DNA of 64,000 nucleotides from contig NZ_MPHJ01000008.1 of assembly GCF_001957125.1 (NCBI RefSeq), positions 158,666-222,665 on the forward strand, read 5' to 3'. Below are positions 20,034-30,691 of this stretch, piece after piece. Numbering within the stretch: the first letter of the stretch is position 1; the number at the start of each line of letters is the position of its first letter. Below the pieces are notes generated by a model. It was not told the origin of the DNA. It was given only the letters and a program-made list of their open reading frames with translations, and ran no database searches. The position numbers were made by a program, and so were the translations under genes. This DNA is from Shewanella sp. UCD-KL12 (GTDB taxonomy: Bacteria; Pseudomonadota; Gammaproteobacteria; Enterobacterales; Shewanellaceae).

Positions 20034-20765
20034 TTACTTAATTGCAACCATTGAAGCAAAGTTAAAGCACTGAAACCATATGTTAAAGTGTTTAAAGCCG
20101 TGATGATTAAGACGCTGCTCATGTTGAGATAAGGTATCTGGCTTCATGACATGCTCTAATGAACTTCGCTTTTGGCTAATTTCAAGTTCGCTGTATCCAT
20201 TAGCTCGCTTAAAGTCTAGATGAAGGTCATATAAAAGGGTCTGAATATCATCATCTTCAAAGTTTAGTTTCTCAGATAATACCAAAATCCCACCAGGGTT
20301 CAGGCCTTTATAGATTTTAGCTAACAACTCGTCTCTATCATTGGGGGCTAGGAACTGCATGGTAAAATTGAGTATTACCATAGATGCATTTTCTATTTTA
20401 ATATCTCTGATGTCGCCACATATAAGGTCAACGGGAGTGTCACTGACATAAGCGGTTAGGTTTTCGCTACAACGTTCAATCATAGATTGACTGTTGTCTA
20501 CTGCAATAATTCGACAGTTTCTATTTTTAATATGACGCCTAACACTTAACGTTGCTGCACCGAGTGAGCAACCTAAGTCATAGATATGGCTATCTTGAGT
20601 GACAAATTTATTCGCAAAATCACCCAGAGTATTGATGATTTGACCATAACCAGGCACTGACCGCTTGATCATGTCACTAAATACACCGGCAACCTTTTCG
20701 TCAAACTGAAAGTCACTGATGTTTTCGCATGCCGTAGCATATATATTGTCTTGGGATGATTTCAT
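20034..20765 (-). CDS. cmoA: Carboxy-S-adenosyl-L-methionine synthase CmoA
   Basis: CmoA converts SAM and prephenate into carboxy-SAM, the donor for CmoB. The 243-residue product begins with [25 protein letters not shown] sequence and has the Rossmann motif [25 protein letters not shown] and [10 protein letters not shown]. It is slightly distinct from the E. coli protein but of normal length. It is divergent from the neighbouring GGDEF protein, and cmoB follows in the same operon. Confidence 0.97.
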   Translation of the reverse strand: MKSSQDNIYATACENISDFQFDEKVAGVFSDMIKRSVPGYGQIINTLGDFANKFVTQDSHIYDLGCSLGAATLSVRRHIKNRNCRIIAVDNSQSMIERCSENLTAYVSDTPVDLICGDIRDIKIENASMVILNFTMQFLAPNDRDELLAKIYKGLNPGGILVLSEKLNFEDDDIQTLLYDLHLDFKRANGYSELEISQKRSSLEHVMKPDTLSQHEQRLNHHGFKHFNIWFQCFNFASMVAIK

Positions 20766-20908
20766 AAGATATATGTGTGTAAATTCAACACTCCATTCTA
20801 TCTAATGATGTACTCATGCAGCAAGTCTAGTACTGGATATTTATCGTAAAGTTTTGTCTAATAGCGTTTGTATAACAAGCCTTTTACACTCGTATATCTT
20901 TTTGGGTA

Positions 20909-23710
20909 TTGCTCTTGAAATTAATGATTAACCTGTTTGCAGCCATATTACTTGCTCTCCCTTCAATGCTCATTTGGGCGCAAGAAAGTGAGCCTCTCGT
21001 TATTGTGATGGGAGAAGATAGTTACCCATATCAATATGTCGATGACATGGGGGAAGCCCGGGGCCTGTTAGTTGATACATGGAAGGCTTGGTCAATGCAG
21101 GTAGAAACCCCCGTTGTTTTTGTCTCCCGTCATTGGAATGACTCACTGAAGCAGCTCTCGTTAGGACATGCTGATCTTCATATCGGTATGGCTAAAACTG
21201 CGAGTCGCAGTAATGATTTTTTATTTGCGGATCAAATTTCATCCGTCAATACCTATCTTTATTTACATCGCGATCTACAGCAAATAAATAATTTTTCAGA
21301 AATTAGCCCCTATCAAGTTGGGATAGTTTCAGGTTCATCCCATGAAACCGAACTGTTAGCGCAAAGCCCCTCTATGATTTTTAAGCGTTATTTAAATAGA
21401 GATAAACTATTACAGGGAGTCATCAAGGGAGAGGTAAAAATATTTGCAGGAATGGAGGGTTACCTCAGAGACCACCAACTTAATAAGCAGATAATCGATC
21501 AGTTTCCTCTTTCTAACAGGCTGTTAATCAAACAGGTCCCGATTAGACCAGCAATTAACTTAACTAATAAAGCATTGCTCGATAAAGTCAATAATGGTTT
21601 TGCCATGCTAGAGTCTGCAATATTTACTGAGATAGAACAGCGCTGGACAGGTATAGATCAGAGCCAAGTTGGCATATCGATTGCCACCGCGATGAATTTA
21701 GAACCTTATGTCTCTTTTGGAGGAGATAAGCAACCTCATGGTTTATATGTAGATATATGGCGTTTGTGGTCAGAAAAGACAGGTATTCCGATCTCATTTA
21801 TTACCAGTGAGTTTAATGAATCAGTCGATAACGTGCTCGCAGGGCGTGCAAGTGTTCATATTGGCTACCCAGAAAGCGACGAGTTTAAAACAGGCCTATT
21901 AAGAAGCCAGCTGTTATATAAGGTAAAGAGTCGACTTCATAGTTTTGGTCAACCAATTGTTGATTTAGATAGTATCAAGGGCACTCGGGTTGGTGCTGTA
22001 CCCACTGCGCCATACCTGTCTGAGCTTAAACAAGCTTTACCTGATGTAGAGCTCAAACTATACGACTCTGTAGCGGCAATGATTGTAGCGGCTAAAGAGG
22101 GGCATATTAGTAGTTTTGTTGCCGCATCATCCTGGACCCATCACTATCTTGTGTTAAATGATGCTTGGTCAGATTTCTACCCCTACTCGGATATCGAGTT
22201 TGTCACTGATATCTATGTACTCACGCACCTGAACAATACAGGTTTGGCTAAAAGGGTCAAAGCTGGCTTTGAGCTTATCGATAATTCAGCGTTAGTTGAG
22301 CTTGAAAAAAAATGGATTATCAACAGTCAAGACCGTATCTATGACAATCAACAATCTCCGTTGCCTCTCACAATAAAACAGCAGGATTATCTCTCTGAAC
22401 TCGATACTATAAAAGTGGGTTACCTTAAAGACTGGAAGCCGATGGAGTATACAGACCGTAATGGTGACTTTGCAGGCATCAATAGTGAAGTGGCTTCATT
22501 ATTCTCCGACTCTCTTGGGTTAAATATTGAACCTATAGTGTTTAATGAGTGGCAATCGTTAATCAATGCCCTAATAAAGGGAGACGTAGACATTGCTGGT
22601 AGTGTTGCAAAAACTGCTGAAAGGGGGAAAAAGTTACTTTTTAGTGAACCATACTGGCCGTCACCTTGGGCACTTGCGACGCCTATTGATAGAGAAGTCA
22701 TTTTTAATCTGCATGAGTTAGCTGGTCAAAGGCTGGCTATCATCGAAGGATACCAACTGCTTAATAATATAATGGCGGCAGATTATGGTATCGAATTTGT
22801 CTTGGTAGCAGATGCAAAAGCTGGATTAAAGTCGGTAGCGGAAGGTAAAGCAGATGCGTTTGTCGATAAAGCCATAAACATGGCTACCTCACTTAAGCAT
22901 GGTGATTACTCACAAATTAAAATGTCTGTATTGGCGGACTTTTCGGCGCAACATAGTCACTTCGGTGTACACCCTAAATTGGCACAGCTTGTTCCGTTAA
23001 TGAATATTGCGATAAAACAACTCAATCAAAATAAACGTGAATCTATCTATCAAAACTGGTTAGCCCCCGCAGCGGATAACGGCCATAGCCAACTTTTTAA
23101 GTGGTGTTTAGCGACATTAGGAGCCTTAGGGTTATTACTCGTCACACTTGGAGCGGCTAACTATTTTATTATTAAAGAGAAGCGTAAAAACAGACAACTT
23201 GAAGCTAAGCTTGAGAAAATGAGCAATTATGACCAACTTACAGGGTACCCAAATCGTGCGCTTTTAGATGACAGGCTAGCTCAATCCATATTACTTCATA
23301 GTCGTGAACAAGCGTTATTTAGTGTGTTGTTTATTGATATTGGTGGTCTTAAAGCCGTGAATAAATCTGCCAGTCATAAGGTGGGCGACCAGTTATTAGT
23401 GATGGTCGCTAATGAGCTTGAATCTTGTTTAAGACGATCGGATACTTTAGCCAGATTTGGAAGTAATGAGTTTGTGGTTATTTTAAATAAGACTAAGGAT
23501 CTCGATCTTGTTTGTCAGGTTGCAGACACCATTATCAGTCAGCTTTCAAAGACATTTGAGTATGAAGAGTTGCGTTTGAATGTCGATACGAGTATTGGCA
23601 TTGCAATGTTTCCTGCTGATGGCGACAATGCAGTTGACCTTGTTAAATCAGCTGATAAATTAATGTATCGAGCCAAACAAAGTGGTGGAAATTGCTACAA
23701 ATCAGCTTGA
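20909..23710 (+). CDS. Triple solute-binding-domain protein with a degenerate GGDEF domain
   Basis: A 933-residue membrane protein with a signal peptide and three successive type-3 solute-binding domains (about 30-245, 255-475, 490-725), each starting with a beta strand like PLVIVMGEDSYPYQY or DTIKVGYLKDWKPMEY. One span follows (LFKWCLATLGALGLLLVTL), then a cytoplasmic GGDEF domain. The signature reads RFGSNEF instead of GGDEF, and the first metal loop reads FIDIGGLKAVNKSASHKVGD, so cyclase activity is doubtful. The start is uncertain: TTG at 20909 or 20915 gives a positively charged signal peptide, while the ATG at 20924 gives none. It is divergent from cmoA. Confidence 0.88.
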   Translation: MLLKLMINLFAAILLALPSMLIWAQESEPLVIVMGEDSYPYQYVDDMGEARGLLVDTWKAWSMQVETPVVFVSRHWNDSLKQLSLGHADLHIGMAKTASRSNDFLFADQISSVNTYLYLHRDLQQINNFSEISPYQVGIVSGSSHETELLAQSPSMIFKRYLNRDKLLQGVIKGEVKIFAGMEGYLRDHQLNKQIIDQFPLSNRLLIKQVPIRPAINLTNKALLDKVNNGFAMLESAIFTEIEQRWTGIDQSQVGISIATAMNLEPYVSFGGDKQPHGLYVDIWRLWSEKTGIPISFITSEFNESVDNVLAGRASVHIGYPESDEFKTGLLRSQLLYKVKSRLHSFGQPIVDLDSIKGTRVGAVPTAPYLSELKQALPDVELKLYDSVAAMIVAAKEGHISSFVAASSWTHHYLVLNDAWSDFYPYSDIEFVTDIYVLTHLNNTGLAKRVKAGFELIDNSALVELEKKWIINSQDRIYDNQQSPLPLTIKQQDYLSELDTIKVGYLKDWKPMEYTDRNGDFAGINSEVASLFSDSLGLNIEPIVFNEWQSLINALIKGDVDIAGSVAKTAERGKKLLFSEPYWPSPWALATPIDREVIFNLHELAGQRLAIIEGYQLLNNIMAADYGIEFVLVADAKAGLKSVAEGKADAFVDKAINMATSLKHGDYSQIKMSVLADFSAQHSHFGVHPKLAQLVPLMNIAIKQLNQNKRESIYQNWLAPAADNGHSQLFKWCLATLGALGLLLVTLGAANYFIIKEKRKNRQLEAKLEKMSNYDQLTGYPNRALLDDRLAQSILLHSREQALFSVLFIDIGGLKAVNKSASHKVGDQLLVMVANELESCLRRSDTLARFGSNEFVVILNKTKDLDLVCQVADTIISQLSKTFEYEELRLNVDTSIGIAMFPADGDNAVDLVKSADKLMYRAKQSGGNCYKSA

Positions 23711-23788
23711 TAATGGCATCAGAGATGGTGCAAAACGATAAATTTAGAAAAAAAGTGATTGATCCTTGGCCGACTAGTGGTTAAGTGG

Positions 23789-23817
23789 TTTTGTAATCGG
23801 CAATATTTCACTATAAT
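23789..23817 (+). promoter_or_regulatory. Predicted aspS promoter
   Basis: A consensus TATAAT (23812-23817) has TTTTGT (23789-23794) 17 bases upstream, about 65 bases before the aspS start. Assigned by eye. Confidence 0.5.
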
Positions 23818-23881
23818 GCCGCTTTTGTGTTGATTAAAATATTCCTCAGCCATAGGTTTGCGGATTAAAGGAAAGAGTTAG

Positions 23882-25663
23882 ATGCGCAGTCAATATTGTG
23901 GAGACGTTAATAAGTCTCACGTTGGACAAGAAGTAACCCTAGTGGGTTGGGTAAATCGTAGCCGTGATCTTGGTGGGGTTGTTTTTCTCGATCTTAGAGA
24001 CAGGGAAGGTATCATTCAGGTCGTTTATGATCCTGATTTACCTGAAGTGTTTGACGTTGCAAGTACGCTGCGTAGCGAGTTTTGTGTGCAAGTTAAAGGT
24101 CTTGTACGTGCGCGCCCTGATAGCCAAATCAATGATCAGATGCGTACTGGTGAGATTGAAGTTTTAGGTACAGGACTTACCATTCTTAATAGCTCTGCGC
24201 CTCTACCGATCAACATGGATAAAAACCAACATAACACTGAAGAGCAGCGCTTAAAGTATCGCTACTTAGATCTTCGACGTCCTGAGATGGCTGACCGAAT
24301 CGTTTTCCGCTCAAAAGTGACCAGTGCCGTACGTCGATTCTTAGATGGCAATGGTTTCCTTGACATTGAAACCCCAATTTTGACCAAAGCAACGCCTGAA
24401 GGGGCGCGTGATTATCTTGTACCGAGCCGTACTTACAAAGGTCAATTTTTTGCACTACCGCAATCTCCTCAGTTGTTTAAGCAACTATTAATGATGTCTG
24501 GTTTCGACCGTTACTACCAGATCGTTAAGTGTTTCCGCGATGAAGACTTACGAGCAGACCGTCAACCTGAATTCACTCAAATTGATATCGAAACCTCTTT
24601 TATGTCATCTTCGCAGGTGATGGCTAAAACTGAAGAGATGACACGTGGTCTGTTTAAAGAGCTATTGAATGTAGATCTTGGTGAATTCCCTAAGATGACC
24701 TTCGAAGAAGCGATTCGTCGTTTTGGTTCTGATAAGCCTGATCTACGTAATCCACTTGAACTGATTGACGTCGCTGACTTGTTGGCAGATGTGGAGTTCA
24801 AAGTTTTTCAGGGACCAGCGACAGATCCAGAAGGACGTGTCGCAGTACTTTGTATCCCTGGTGGCGCAAAACTGTCACGTAAGCAATTAGATGAGTACGC
24901 TAAGTACGCGACAATCTATGGTGCAAAAGGCTTAGCATGGATGAAGGTGAATGATCGAGCTAAAGGCCTGGAAGGTATACAGTCTCCAGTACTGAAGTTC
25001 CTTAACGAAGACGTAGTTAACGGTCTACTTGAGCGCACAGATGCAAAAGATGGCGATCTAATACTATTTGGTGCAGATAAAGCTAACGTTGTTGCTGAAG
25101 CGATGGGCGCATTACGCTTAAAAGCGGGTGAAGACTTTGAATTGCTACAAGGCGAATGGAAACCGCTTTGGGTTGTTGATTTCCCAATGTTTGAGCGTAC
25201 CTCTGACGGTGGCTTGCATGCTATGCATCATCCATTCACAGCGCCAAGCGGCATCACACCAGAGCAGCTAGAAGCTGATCCTACGGCGGCTATCTCTGAT
25301 GCCTACGATATGGTACTTAATGGTTGCGAGCTAGGTGGTGGTTCAGTCCGTATTCACAATAGTGAAATGCAATCAGCTGTTTTCCGCATTCTAGGTATTG
25401 AAGAGGAAGAAGCGAATGAGAAGTTCGGCTTCCTACTTGAAGCTTTACGTTATGGTACACCGCCCCATGCAGGCCTTGCTTTTGGTTTAGACAGAATCAT
25501 CATGCTGATGACGGGTGCAACCTCAATTCGTGATGTTATGGCTTTCCCGAAGACCACTACAGCAGCCTGTCCTTTGACAAATGCACCTGGGTTTGCAAAT
25601 CCAGAGCAGCTGGTTGAATTAGGTATCGGTGTCATCAAGAGTGATGATGAGCAAGAAGCTTAA
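23882..25663 (+). CDS. aspS: Aspartyl-tRNA synthetase
   Basis: A 593-residue class II synthetase charging tRNA-Asp. It begins [18 protein letters not shown] with an OB-fold anticodon-binding domain (residues 1-110), then a class II catalytic core (motif 1 around [20 protein letters not shown], motif 2 around [19 protein letters not shown], motif 3 [13 protein letters not shown]) and the bacterial GAD insertion domain in between. Length and order are normal. A strong terminator follows, and yebC and the ruv genes lie downstream. Confidence 0.98.
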   Translation: MRSQYCGDVNKSHVGQEVTLVGWVNRSRDLGGVVFLDLRDREGIIQVVYDPDLPEVFDVASTLRSEFCVQVKGLVRARPDSQINDQMRTGEIEVLGTGLTILNSSAPLPINMDKNQHNTEEQRLKYRYLDLRRPEMADRIVFRSKVTSAVRRFLDGNGFLDIETPILTKATPEGARDYLVPSRTYKGQFFALPQSPQLFKQLLMMSGFDRYYQIVKCFRDEDLRADRQPEFTQIDIETSFMSSSQVMAKTEEMTRGLFKELLNVDLGEFPKMTFEEAIRRFGSDKPDLRNPLELIDVADLLADVEFKVFQGPATDPEGRVAVLCIPGGAKLSRKQLDEYAKYATIYGAKGLAWMKVNDRAKGLEGIQSPVLKFLNEDVVNGLLERTDAKDGDLILFGADKANVVAEAMGALRLKAGEDFELLQGEWKPLWVVDFPMFERTSDGGLHAMHHPFTAPSGITPEQLEADPTAAISDAYDMVLNGCELGGGSVRIHNSEMQSAVFRILGIEEEEANEKFGFLLEALRYGTPPHAGLAFGLDRIIMLMTGATSIRDVMAFPKTTTAACPLTNAPGFANPEQLVELGIGVIKSDDEQEA

Positions 25664-25674
25664 GACTAACCTGT

Positions 25675-25702
25675 AAAAAAGCCGAGGAAACTCGGCTTTT
25701 TT
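25675..25702. terminator. Rho-independent terminator after aspS
   Basis: AAAAAAGCCGAG, GAAA tetraloop, CTCGGCTTTTTT: a 6-bp GC-rich stem extended by six A:T pairs, with the U-tract directly following. It starts 12 bases after the aspS stop codon. Confidence 0.93.
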
Positions 25703-25793
25703 GTCGTAATACGTTCAATTTCGAAAATGTTCACTTTCAAATACCCATCTTTTTTATTTCAGCGTTTTATTTTTTTATTCGAGGAGCATTATC

Positions 25794-26540
25794 ATGGCAG
25801 GTCATAGTAAATGGGCCAATATTAAGCACCGTAAAGCGGCGCAAGATGCTAAGCGTGGAAAGCTTTTTACCAAATTCATTCGAGAGCTCACCGTGGCTGC
25901 ACGAGAGGGGGGATCAGATGCTGATTCGAACCCAAGATTAAGAGCTGCGATAGATAAAGCGCTGTCAAATAATATGACGAGAGATACCGTTGAGCGCGCT
26001 ATCAAGCGTGGCGCCGGTGAACTAGATGGTCAGGTACTTGAAACAATCATGTATGAAGGCTATGGGCCAGGCGGAACCGCTGTGATGGTTGAAACCATGA
26101 CAGATAATAAAAATCGTACCGTATCCGGCGTTCGTAATTCATTCAGTAAGTCTGGTGGCAACTTAGGTACTGACGGCTCTGTTGCTTACCTGTTTGATAA
26201 GAAAGGTATCATCTCTTACGATGAGGGCACAGATGAAGATGCCTTGATGGATGCTGCACTTGAAGCAGGCGCAGAAGATGTTATCACCCATGATGATGCT
26301 TCAATGGATGTGTTTACAACACCTGAAGATTTTGGTGCCGTAAAAGATGCACTCGATGCGGCAGGCCTTGTATCGGTTAACGCTGAAGTGACTATGTTCC
26401 CATCGACAAAGGCTGATCTGGATGCCAGTACAGCACCTAAATTTTTACGTTTAATTGATAATCTTGAAGAGCATGATGATGTTCAAGAGGTTTATCACAA
26501 TGCTGAAATTTCAGAAGATGTCATGGAGACATTAGAGTAA
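25794..26540 (+). CDS. yebC: YebC/PmpR family protein
   Basis: A 248-residue protein beginning [18 protein letters not shown], the hallmark of the family, followed by [22 protein letters not shown] and [14 protein letters not shown]. Members were described as DNA-binding regulators, and more recently some were linked to relief of ribosome stalling. Which role applies here cannot be read from sequence. GAGGAGC precedes the ATG. The ruvC start follows its stop by three bases, as in many gammaproteobacteria. Confidence 0.96.
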   Translation: MAGHSKWANIKHRKAAQDAKRGKLFTKFIRELTVAAREGGSDADSNPRLRAAIDKALSNNMTRDTVERAIKRGAGELDGQVLETIMYEGYGPGGTAVMVETMTDNKNRTVSGVRNSFSKSGGNLGTDGSVAYLFDKKGIISYDEGTDEDALMDAALEAGAEDVITHDDASMDVFTTPEDFGAVKDALDAAGLVSVNAEVTMFPSTKADLDASTAPKFLRLIDNLEEHDDVQEVYHNAEISEDVMETLE

Positions 26541-26543
26541 TCT

Positions 26544-27065
26544 ATGTCAATAATTCTTGGTGTTGATCCTGGCTCTAGGATCACTGGATATGGGGTGATC
26601 CGCAGAAATGGTAGACATCCCATCTATGTAGGAAGCGGTTGTATTAGAACCGCTTCAGATGATTTTCCATATCGATTAAAGCAAATCTTTGACGGCGTCA
26701 GTGAGATCATACGCCAGTATCAACCTACAGAGTTTGCAATTGAACGTGTATTTATGGCAAAAAATGCCGATTCAGCATTAAAGCTCGGACAAGCCAGAGG
26801 CGCTGCAATTGTGGCAGCGACAAACGGCGAACTGCCTGTTGCTGAATACTCTGCGACTCAGATAAAGAGTGCTGTTGTTGGGACTGGTAGAGCGCAAAAA
26901 TCTCAAGTTCAACACATGGTACAACAGATTTTAAAGCTGTCTGCATCGCCACAGGCTGATGCAGCCGATGCATTAGCCATCGCTATTTGTCATTTTCATA
27001 CCAGTCAAAGCCTTGCGGTCTTGGGTGGAAAAGCTGATCGAAGAACATACGGACGTTATAGATGA
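26544..27065 (+). CDS. ruvC: Holliday-junction resolvase RuvC
   Basis: RuvC cuts Holliday junctions during recombination repair, acting with RuvAB. The 173-residue product begins with [16 protein letters not shown], carrying the first catalytic aspartate, and has [20 protein letters not shown] with a catalytic glutamate and the C-terminal [12 protein letters not shown] aspartates. Its TGA overlaps the ruvA ATG (ATGA). Confidence 0.98.
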   Translation: MSIILGVDPGSRITGYGVIRRNGRHPIYVGSGCIRTASDDFPYRLKQIFDGVSEIIRQYQPTEFAIERVFMAKNADSALKLGQARGAAIVAATNGELPVAEYSATQIKSAVVGTGRAQKSQVQHMVQQILKLSASPQADAADALAIAICHFHTSQSLAVLGGKADRRTYGRYR

Positions 27066-27679
27066 TAGGTCGTTTACGAGGCTTGCTAGTTGAAAAGCGA
27101 GCCCCAGAGATTTTAATTGATGTAAGTGGTCTTGGTTACGAAGTACAGATGCCATTGACCTGTTTTTATGAGCTGCCAGAGTTAAACCATGAAGCGGTCA
27201 TTTATACCCATTTTGTTGTGCGTGAAGATGCTCAACTGCTGTATGGCTTCATCACGAAACAGGAACGGGCGCTATTTAGGTTATTGATTAAGACCAATGG
27301 TGTAGGGCCTAAGCTCGCTTTGACGATATTATCGGGTATGACATCGGCAGAGTTTGTCGCTTGTGTTGAGAGAGATGACATTGCTACTTTAGTCAAATTG
27401 CCCGGTGTTGGTAAAAAAACCGCCGAGCGTTTGTTAGTTGAAATGCGTGATAAGCTCAAAAGTCTTATGGAAGCATCTGCAGGCTCTGAGCGAGAGTTTA
27501 TGCTCAAGTCAAATTATACACCTGCACCCGTCGTCAATACGGCAGAAGAAGATGCTATCGCTGCCTTGCTTGCACTTGGTTATAAACCTGCTCAGGCTAG
27601 TAAGTCGGTATCAGCGGCATACCAAGAAGGTATGAGTTCAGAAGCTTTAATAAAGGCTTCACTTAAGTCAATGCTGTGA
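27062..27679 (+). CDS. ruvA: Holliday-junction branch-migration protein RuvA
   Basis: RuvA is the tetrameric junction-binding subunit. The 205-residue product begins [17 protein letters not shown] with the OB-fold, followed by two helix-hairpin-helix motifs ([16 protein letters not shown] and [16 protein letters not shown]), an acidic linker, and the C-terminal domain that contacts RuvB ([15 protein letters not shown]). It overlaps ruvC by four bases and lies 20 bases ahead of ruvB. No LexA box was noticed nearby. Confidence 0.98.
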   Translation: MIGRLRGLLVEKRAPEILIDVSGLGYEVQMPLTCFYELPELNHEAVIYTHFVVREDAQLLYGFITKQERALFRLLIKTNGVGPKLALTILSGMTSAEFVACVERDDIATLVKLPGVGKKTAERLLVEMRDKLKSLMEASAGSEREFMLKSNYTPAPVVNTAEEDAIAALLALGYKPAQASKSVSAAYQEGMSSEALIKASLKSML

Positions 27680-27699
27680 TTAAGTAAAAAGAGAGATAG

Positions 27700-28716
27700 A
27701 TGATAGAAGCTGATCGTATCATTCATGCTGAACCTCAAGGTGTTGAGGAGTATGAAGAGCAAATTGATAGGGCGATGCGTCCTAAATTGCTCGATGAGTA
27801 TACTGGACAAGATGCGACTCGATCGCAACTTAAGGTGTTCATTCAAGCTGCGCAAAATCGCGGTGAAGCACTCGATCACATGTTGATTTATGGCCCTCCA
27901 GGGCTTGGTAAAACGACACTCGCTTTGATTGTGGCTAATGAGATGGGGGTCAACATTAAATCGACTTCAGGTCCGGTACTTGAAAAGGCGGGAGATTTAG
28001 CTGCGCTGCTAACAAATCTAGACCCTGGTGATGTGTTATTTATTGATGAAATCCATAGACTAAGCCCTGCAGTTGAAGAGATTTTATACCCAGCAATGGA
28101 AGACTACCAGCTTGATATTATGATCGGAGAGGGGCCTGCTGCGCGTTCAATCAAGTTAGATCTGCCTCCGTTTACACTCATTGGTGCAACGACAAGAGCG
28201 GGATCGCTTACTTCACCTTTACGCGCGCGATTTGGCATTCCACTAAGACTTGAGTTTTATAATGTTAACGACCTTAGTTCTATTGTGACTCGCTCAGCCA
28301 ATGTCTTAGAGTTGCCGATAGATCAACAAGGATCGATTGAAGTTGCAAGACGATCGCGTGGTACGCCTCGTATTGCTAATCGCCTGCTAAGGCGTGTACG
28401 TGACTACGCTGAGGTTAAGCATGATGGTGAGATCAATAAGCAGGTGGCTGATCTTGCATTGGATATGCTAGATGTCGATGCCGAAGGCTTTGACTATATG
28501 GATAGAAAGCTCTTATTGGCAATTATCGATAAATTTATGGGCGGGCCCGTTGGGCTAGATAATTTAGCTGCAGCCATTGGTGAAGAGCGGGAAACGATTG
28601 AAGATGTACTTGAACCTTTCCTCATTCAGCAGGGGTTTATTCAAAGAACGCCAAGAGGCAGAATAGCGACAGAAAGGGCTTATAGCCACTTTAATATTGT
28701 TCAGCCTGAACCTTAA
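27700..28716 (+). CDS. ruvB: Holliday-junction branch-migration ATPase RuvB
   Basis: RuvB is the AAA+ hexameric motor that drives branch migration. The 338-residue product has Walker [12 protein letters not shown], Walker [11 protein letters not shown], the sensor-1 region [19 protein letters not shown], an arginine finger region, and the winged-helix C-terminus ([19 protein letters not shown]). AAAAAGAGAG precedes the ATG. An inverted-repeat element begins two bases after its stop. Confidence 0.98.
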   Translation: MIEADRIIHAEPQGVEEYEEQIDRAMRPKLLDEYTGQDATRSQLKVFIQAAQNRGEALDHMLIYGPPGLGKTTLALIVANEMGVNIKSTSGPVLEKAGDLAALLTNLDPGDVLFIDEIHRLSPAVEEILYPAMEDYQLDIMIGEGPAARSIKLDLPPFTLIGATTRAGSLTSPLRARFGIPLRLEFYNVNDLSSIVTRSANVLELPIDQQGSIEVARRSRGTPRIANRLLRRVRDYAEVKHDGEINKQVADLALDMLDVDAEGFDYMDRKLLLAIIDKFMGGPVGLDNLAAAIGEERETIEDVLEPFLIQQGFIQRTPRGRIATERAYSHFNIVQPEP

Positions 28717-28717
28717 G

Positions 28718-28986
28718 TTATACCAATCAGTATAAGAAAGTGATCTACTCAGAACTATTTTTGGCAAACTAATTCGAGGCGAATAAATGATACAATGGTG
28801 ATCCCTTGTGAAGTTATTCAACGAAGAAATAGGCAGCCCAAAAAGCTCCCAAAGGGCGAGTTTTAGCGTTTCTGATGCGGTGTTAACGAATTTGAACGTA
28901 GAGCAACTATGCCCTTCATTCGCTGCCTTGCCTCAGAAGCGCTAAACTCTCGCTGAGCGATCACATCTTTATACTGATTGGTATTA
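28718..28986. mobile_element. ATACCAATC-type inverted-repeat element (copy B)
   Basis: The terminal inverted repeats are TTATACCAATCAGTATAA on the left and TTATACTGATTGGTATTA on the right (17 of 18 pair). The body of about 235 bases is shared with copy C at 50441: CTATTTTTGGCAAACTAATT, CCCTTGTGAAGTTATTCAAC, GATGCGGTGTTAACGA and CACATCTTTAT. Internal blocks (GCGAGTTTTAGCG and CGCTAAACTCTCGC) are near-complementary, so the whole element can fold on itself. No protein is encoded. It looks like a MITE-type non-autonomous element. Confidence 0.85.
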
Positions 28987-29013
28987 TATCACTATTGAGA
29001 GGAGCCATACTGG

Positions 29014-29514
29014 CTATTGCTCCTCTACTATCAAGGTATATTGAGGAAACTTCTCTCCAGCGGTTGATTTTTTAGATGCAATAACTTTAGCACCTATATC
29101 AAAATACTCCCCAGCTTGACCCGGATTATCTAGCCCTGTAACAGGAAAGCTCTTGTAGGTTTTATTTTTATATCTGATTCTTAGTGATTTTAGGTTCACC
29201 TTGGCTTCATTACCGACTTGAAAGAAGTTGATACTGATAGGGCTGTTAGTATCCGATGTGATTAAATAGCGTCCCTGGTGATAGTCATTATCTAACAAAG
29301 TTACATTAGTTGCTCCGCCTAGTGCACCTTTCCAGTTAACGTTAACAATTGAGCTTTTCGTTAAGTTTTTTATCACTGATGGATATTTAATTGGTTGGAT
29401 CTCTGTGATTGTTATCGCGGCGCTAGCCTTGCATATTGGGCTGAGTAATAAAATTAAAGCAAAGCAATGCTTACTTCGAAACTTAATGTTTGGATTTGCT
29501 GGAATAACCATCAT
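29014..29514 (-). CDS. Exported DUF4402-like protein, divergent from the surface-structure genes
   Basis: A 166-residue protein with a signal peptide (FALILLLSPICKASA). The mature part is beta-rich (ITITEIQPIKYPSVI, ISINFFQVGNEAKVNL, GKVIAS-type strands) and resembles the DUF4402 group, though less clearly than the two genes at 30084 and 34767. DUF4402 proteins are small exported beta-sandwich proteins often found with chaperone/usher-like genes and thought to be surface subunits. It points away from the other genes of the locus, across a gap of about 570 bases that may hold a shared control region. Confidence 0.65.
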   Translation of the reverse strand: MMVIPANPNIKFRSKHCFALILLLSPICKASAAITITEIQPIKYPSVIKNLTKSSIVNVNWKGALGGATNVTLLDNDYHQGRYLITSDTNSPISINFFQVGNEAKVNLKSLRIRYKNKTYKSFPVTGLDNPGQAGEYFDIGAKVIASKKSTAGEKFPQYTLIVEEQ

Positions 29515-30083
29515 AAACCACCTAGATTCATTCTCTTACTGATTACCTTACTGATTCTCTTAAGCGATATTTTGTGAGTTGACTGCTTACTGTCAGCCCT
29601 TGAAAAATAATGTGAAGATCCAGTAAGTCATAATTATTCATAAAAATAAACGTGTATATGATACTTAGCTTTAGCCTTCATTTTGAATATAAGATATTAC
29701 AAAATAGACGCAAGGGGCGTTTTACGCACTCTGATGGCTATTTTATGTATTTTATCTTATAGCAATGGATAGCCCGCTAAGACTACAAAAATAGGCAAAT
29801 TTACTTGGTCCTGCTTACTCATATGATAAATCCTTAAAAGTATTAAGTGTATTCAGTACTTTACATGTTTCCATTTTAAATATTACTAAATGTGTCGTAA
29901 ATGTAAATAAGGTGTTGCTAAATGTTTTTCTTTTGATAAGGTAAATAACAGGTGCTGATCAAAATGCACTTTAAACATAAGCTTATGTGTTTCATGGAAG
30001 AATTTTAGTTGTAAATTTGAACAAAAAGGATGTTTATCCGCATATAAGAATAAAATAACTAAAAGTACGCTTTGGAACATATT
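29515..30083. other. AT-rich divergent intergenic region of the DUF4402 locus
   Basis: No convincing gene was found. A 64-codon frame on the minus strand (29886-30080) lacks a plausible start or composition. The region separates the divergent DUF4402-like genes and is the likely place for their promoters, but I could not assign a specific one. Confidence 0.4.
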
Positions 30084-30551
30084 ATGAAGAATAAAATTGC
30101 CCTATCTACACTTGTTGCCTCTACACTGCTTCTTTCAAGTCAAGCTGGCGCCGTTCAGCAGTCTGGTACAGCGAATTTTAATTTAGTTTACCCAATCACA
30201 GTGACAGAAAATACCGCCATGGAATTTGGTGATATTGATATTACATCTGATGGTTCGTGTGTTTTAGATTATGCGGATGGCACATCTGGTACTAACTGTG
30301 TTGCGGGTGGTGCTACTGCAGCTTCTGGTGATTTCACTATCACAGCGGCTGATGGCAATGTAACTGTAAGTCTCTCTGCTGCCGATACGAGTGTGGCTGG
30401 TGTTACTTTTACGCCTAGCGTAGCAAGTCCTACTGTTGGTATTACCGCAAATACAGCGAACCTGAAAGTTGGTGGTACTGTGGCTGTCGTTGCCGCTTCT
30501 GCTACAGCGGGTGCTCATGCGCTGACTTACACAGTTGATGTTATCTATTAA
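30084..30551 (+). CDS. DUF4402 exported protein, probable major surface subunit
   Basis: A 155-residue protein with a clear signal peptide ending QAGA, then a mature part very rich in Ala, Thr, Val and Gly (NFNLVYPITVTENTAMEFGD, then alternating short strands, ending ALTYTVDVIY). The PITV..T..MEFGDI block and the C-terminal Y.V.V.Y match DUF4402. Low charge, small size and a strong terminator behind it suit an abundant pilin-like subunit. Two cysteines (SCVLDY and TNCVAG) may form a disulfide. The frame opens at a TTG at 30072, but GGAA before the ATG at 30084 supports the shorter start. Confidence 0.8.
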   Translation: MKNKIALSTLVASTLLLSSQAGAVQQSGTANFNLVYPITVTENTAMEFGDIDITSDGSCVLDYADGTSGTNCVAGGATAASGDFTITAADGNVTVSLSAADTSVAGVTFTPSVASPTVGITANTANLKVGGTVAVVAASATAGAHALTYTVDVIY

Positions 30552-30554
30552 GTA

Positions 30555-30614
30555 AAAAAGCCTTAAGTAAAATCCTAATGTTTAATACCAATATTAGGAT
30601 TTTTTACGGCTTTT
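30555..30614 (+). terminator. Terminator after the first DUF4402 gene
   Basis: An inner 11-bp stem AAAATCCTAAT (30569-30579) with ATTAGGATTTT (30593-30603) is followed by a T-run. An outer AAAAGCC/GGCTTTT pair extends it. It would partly separate a highly expressed first gene from the chaperone and usher genes downstream. Confidence 0.75.
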
Positions 30615-30691
30615 AATGCTCGAAGTAAGCTAACCAATAATAAGGTTAAAACACGATTTCACGTGTTTTCTAATAATTTAGCTGGGCGTAA

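Noticed and set aside
25794..28716. SOS (LexA) control of ruvAB
   Set aside because: I looked for CTG-N10-CAG type sites near yebC, ruvC, ruvA and ruvB and saw none that convinced.
30264..30518. 84-codon frame opposite the DUF4402 gene
   Set aside because: Antisense shadow of a Thr/Ala-rich coding region; Ser/Arg/Thr-only composition.
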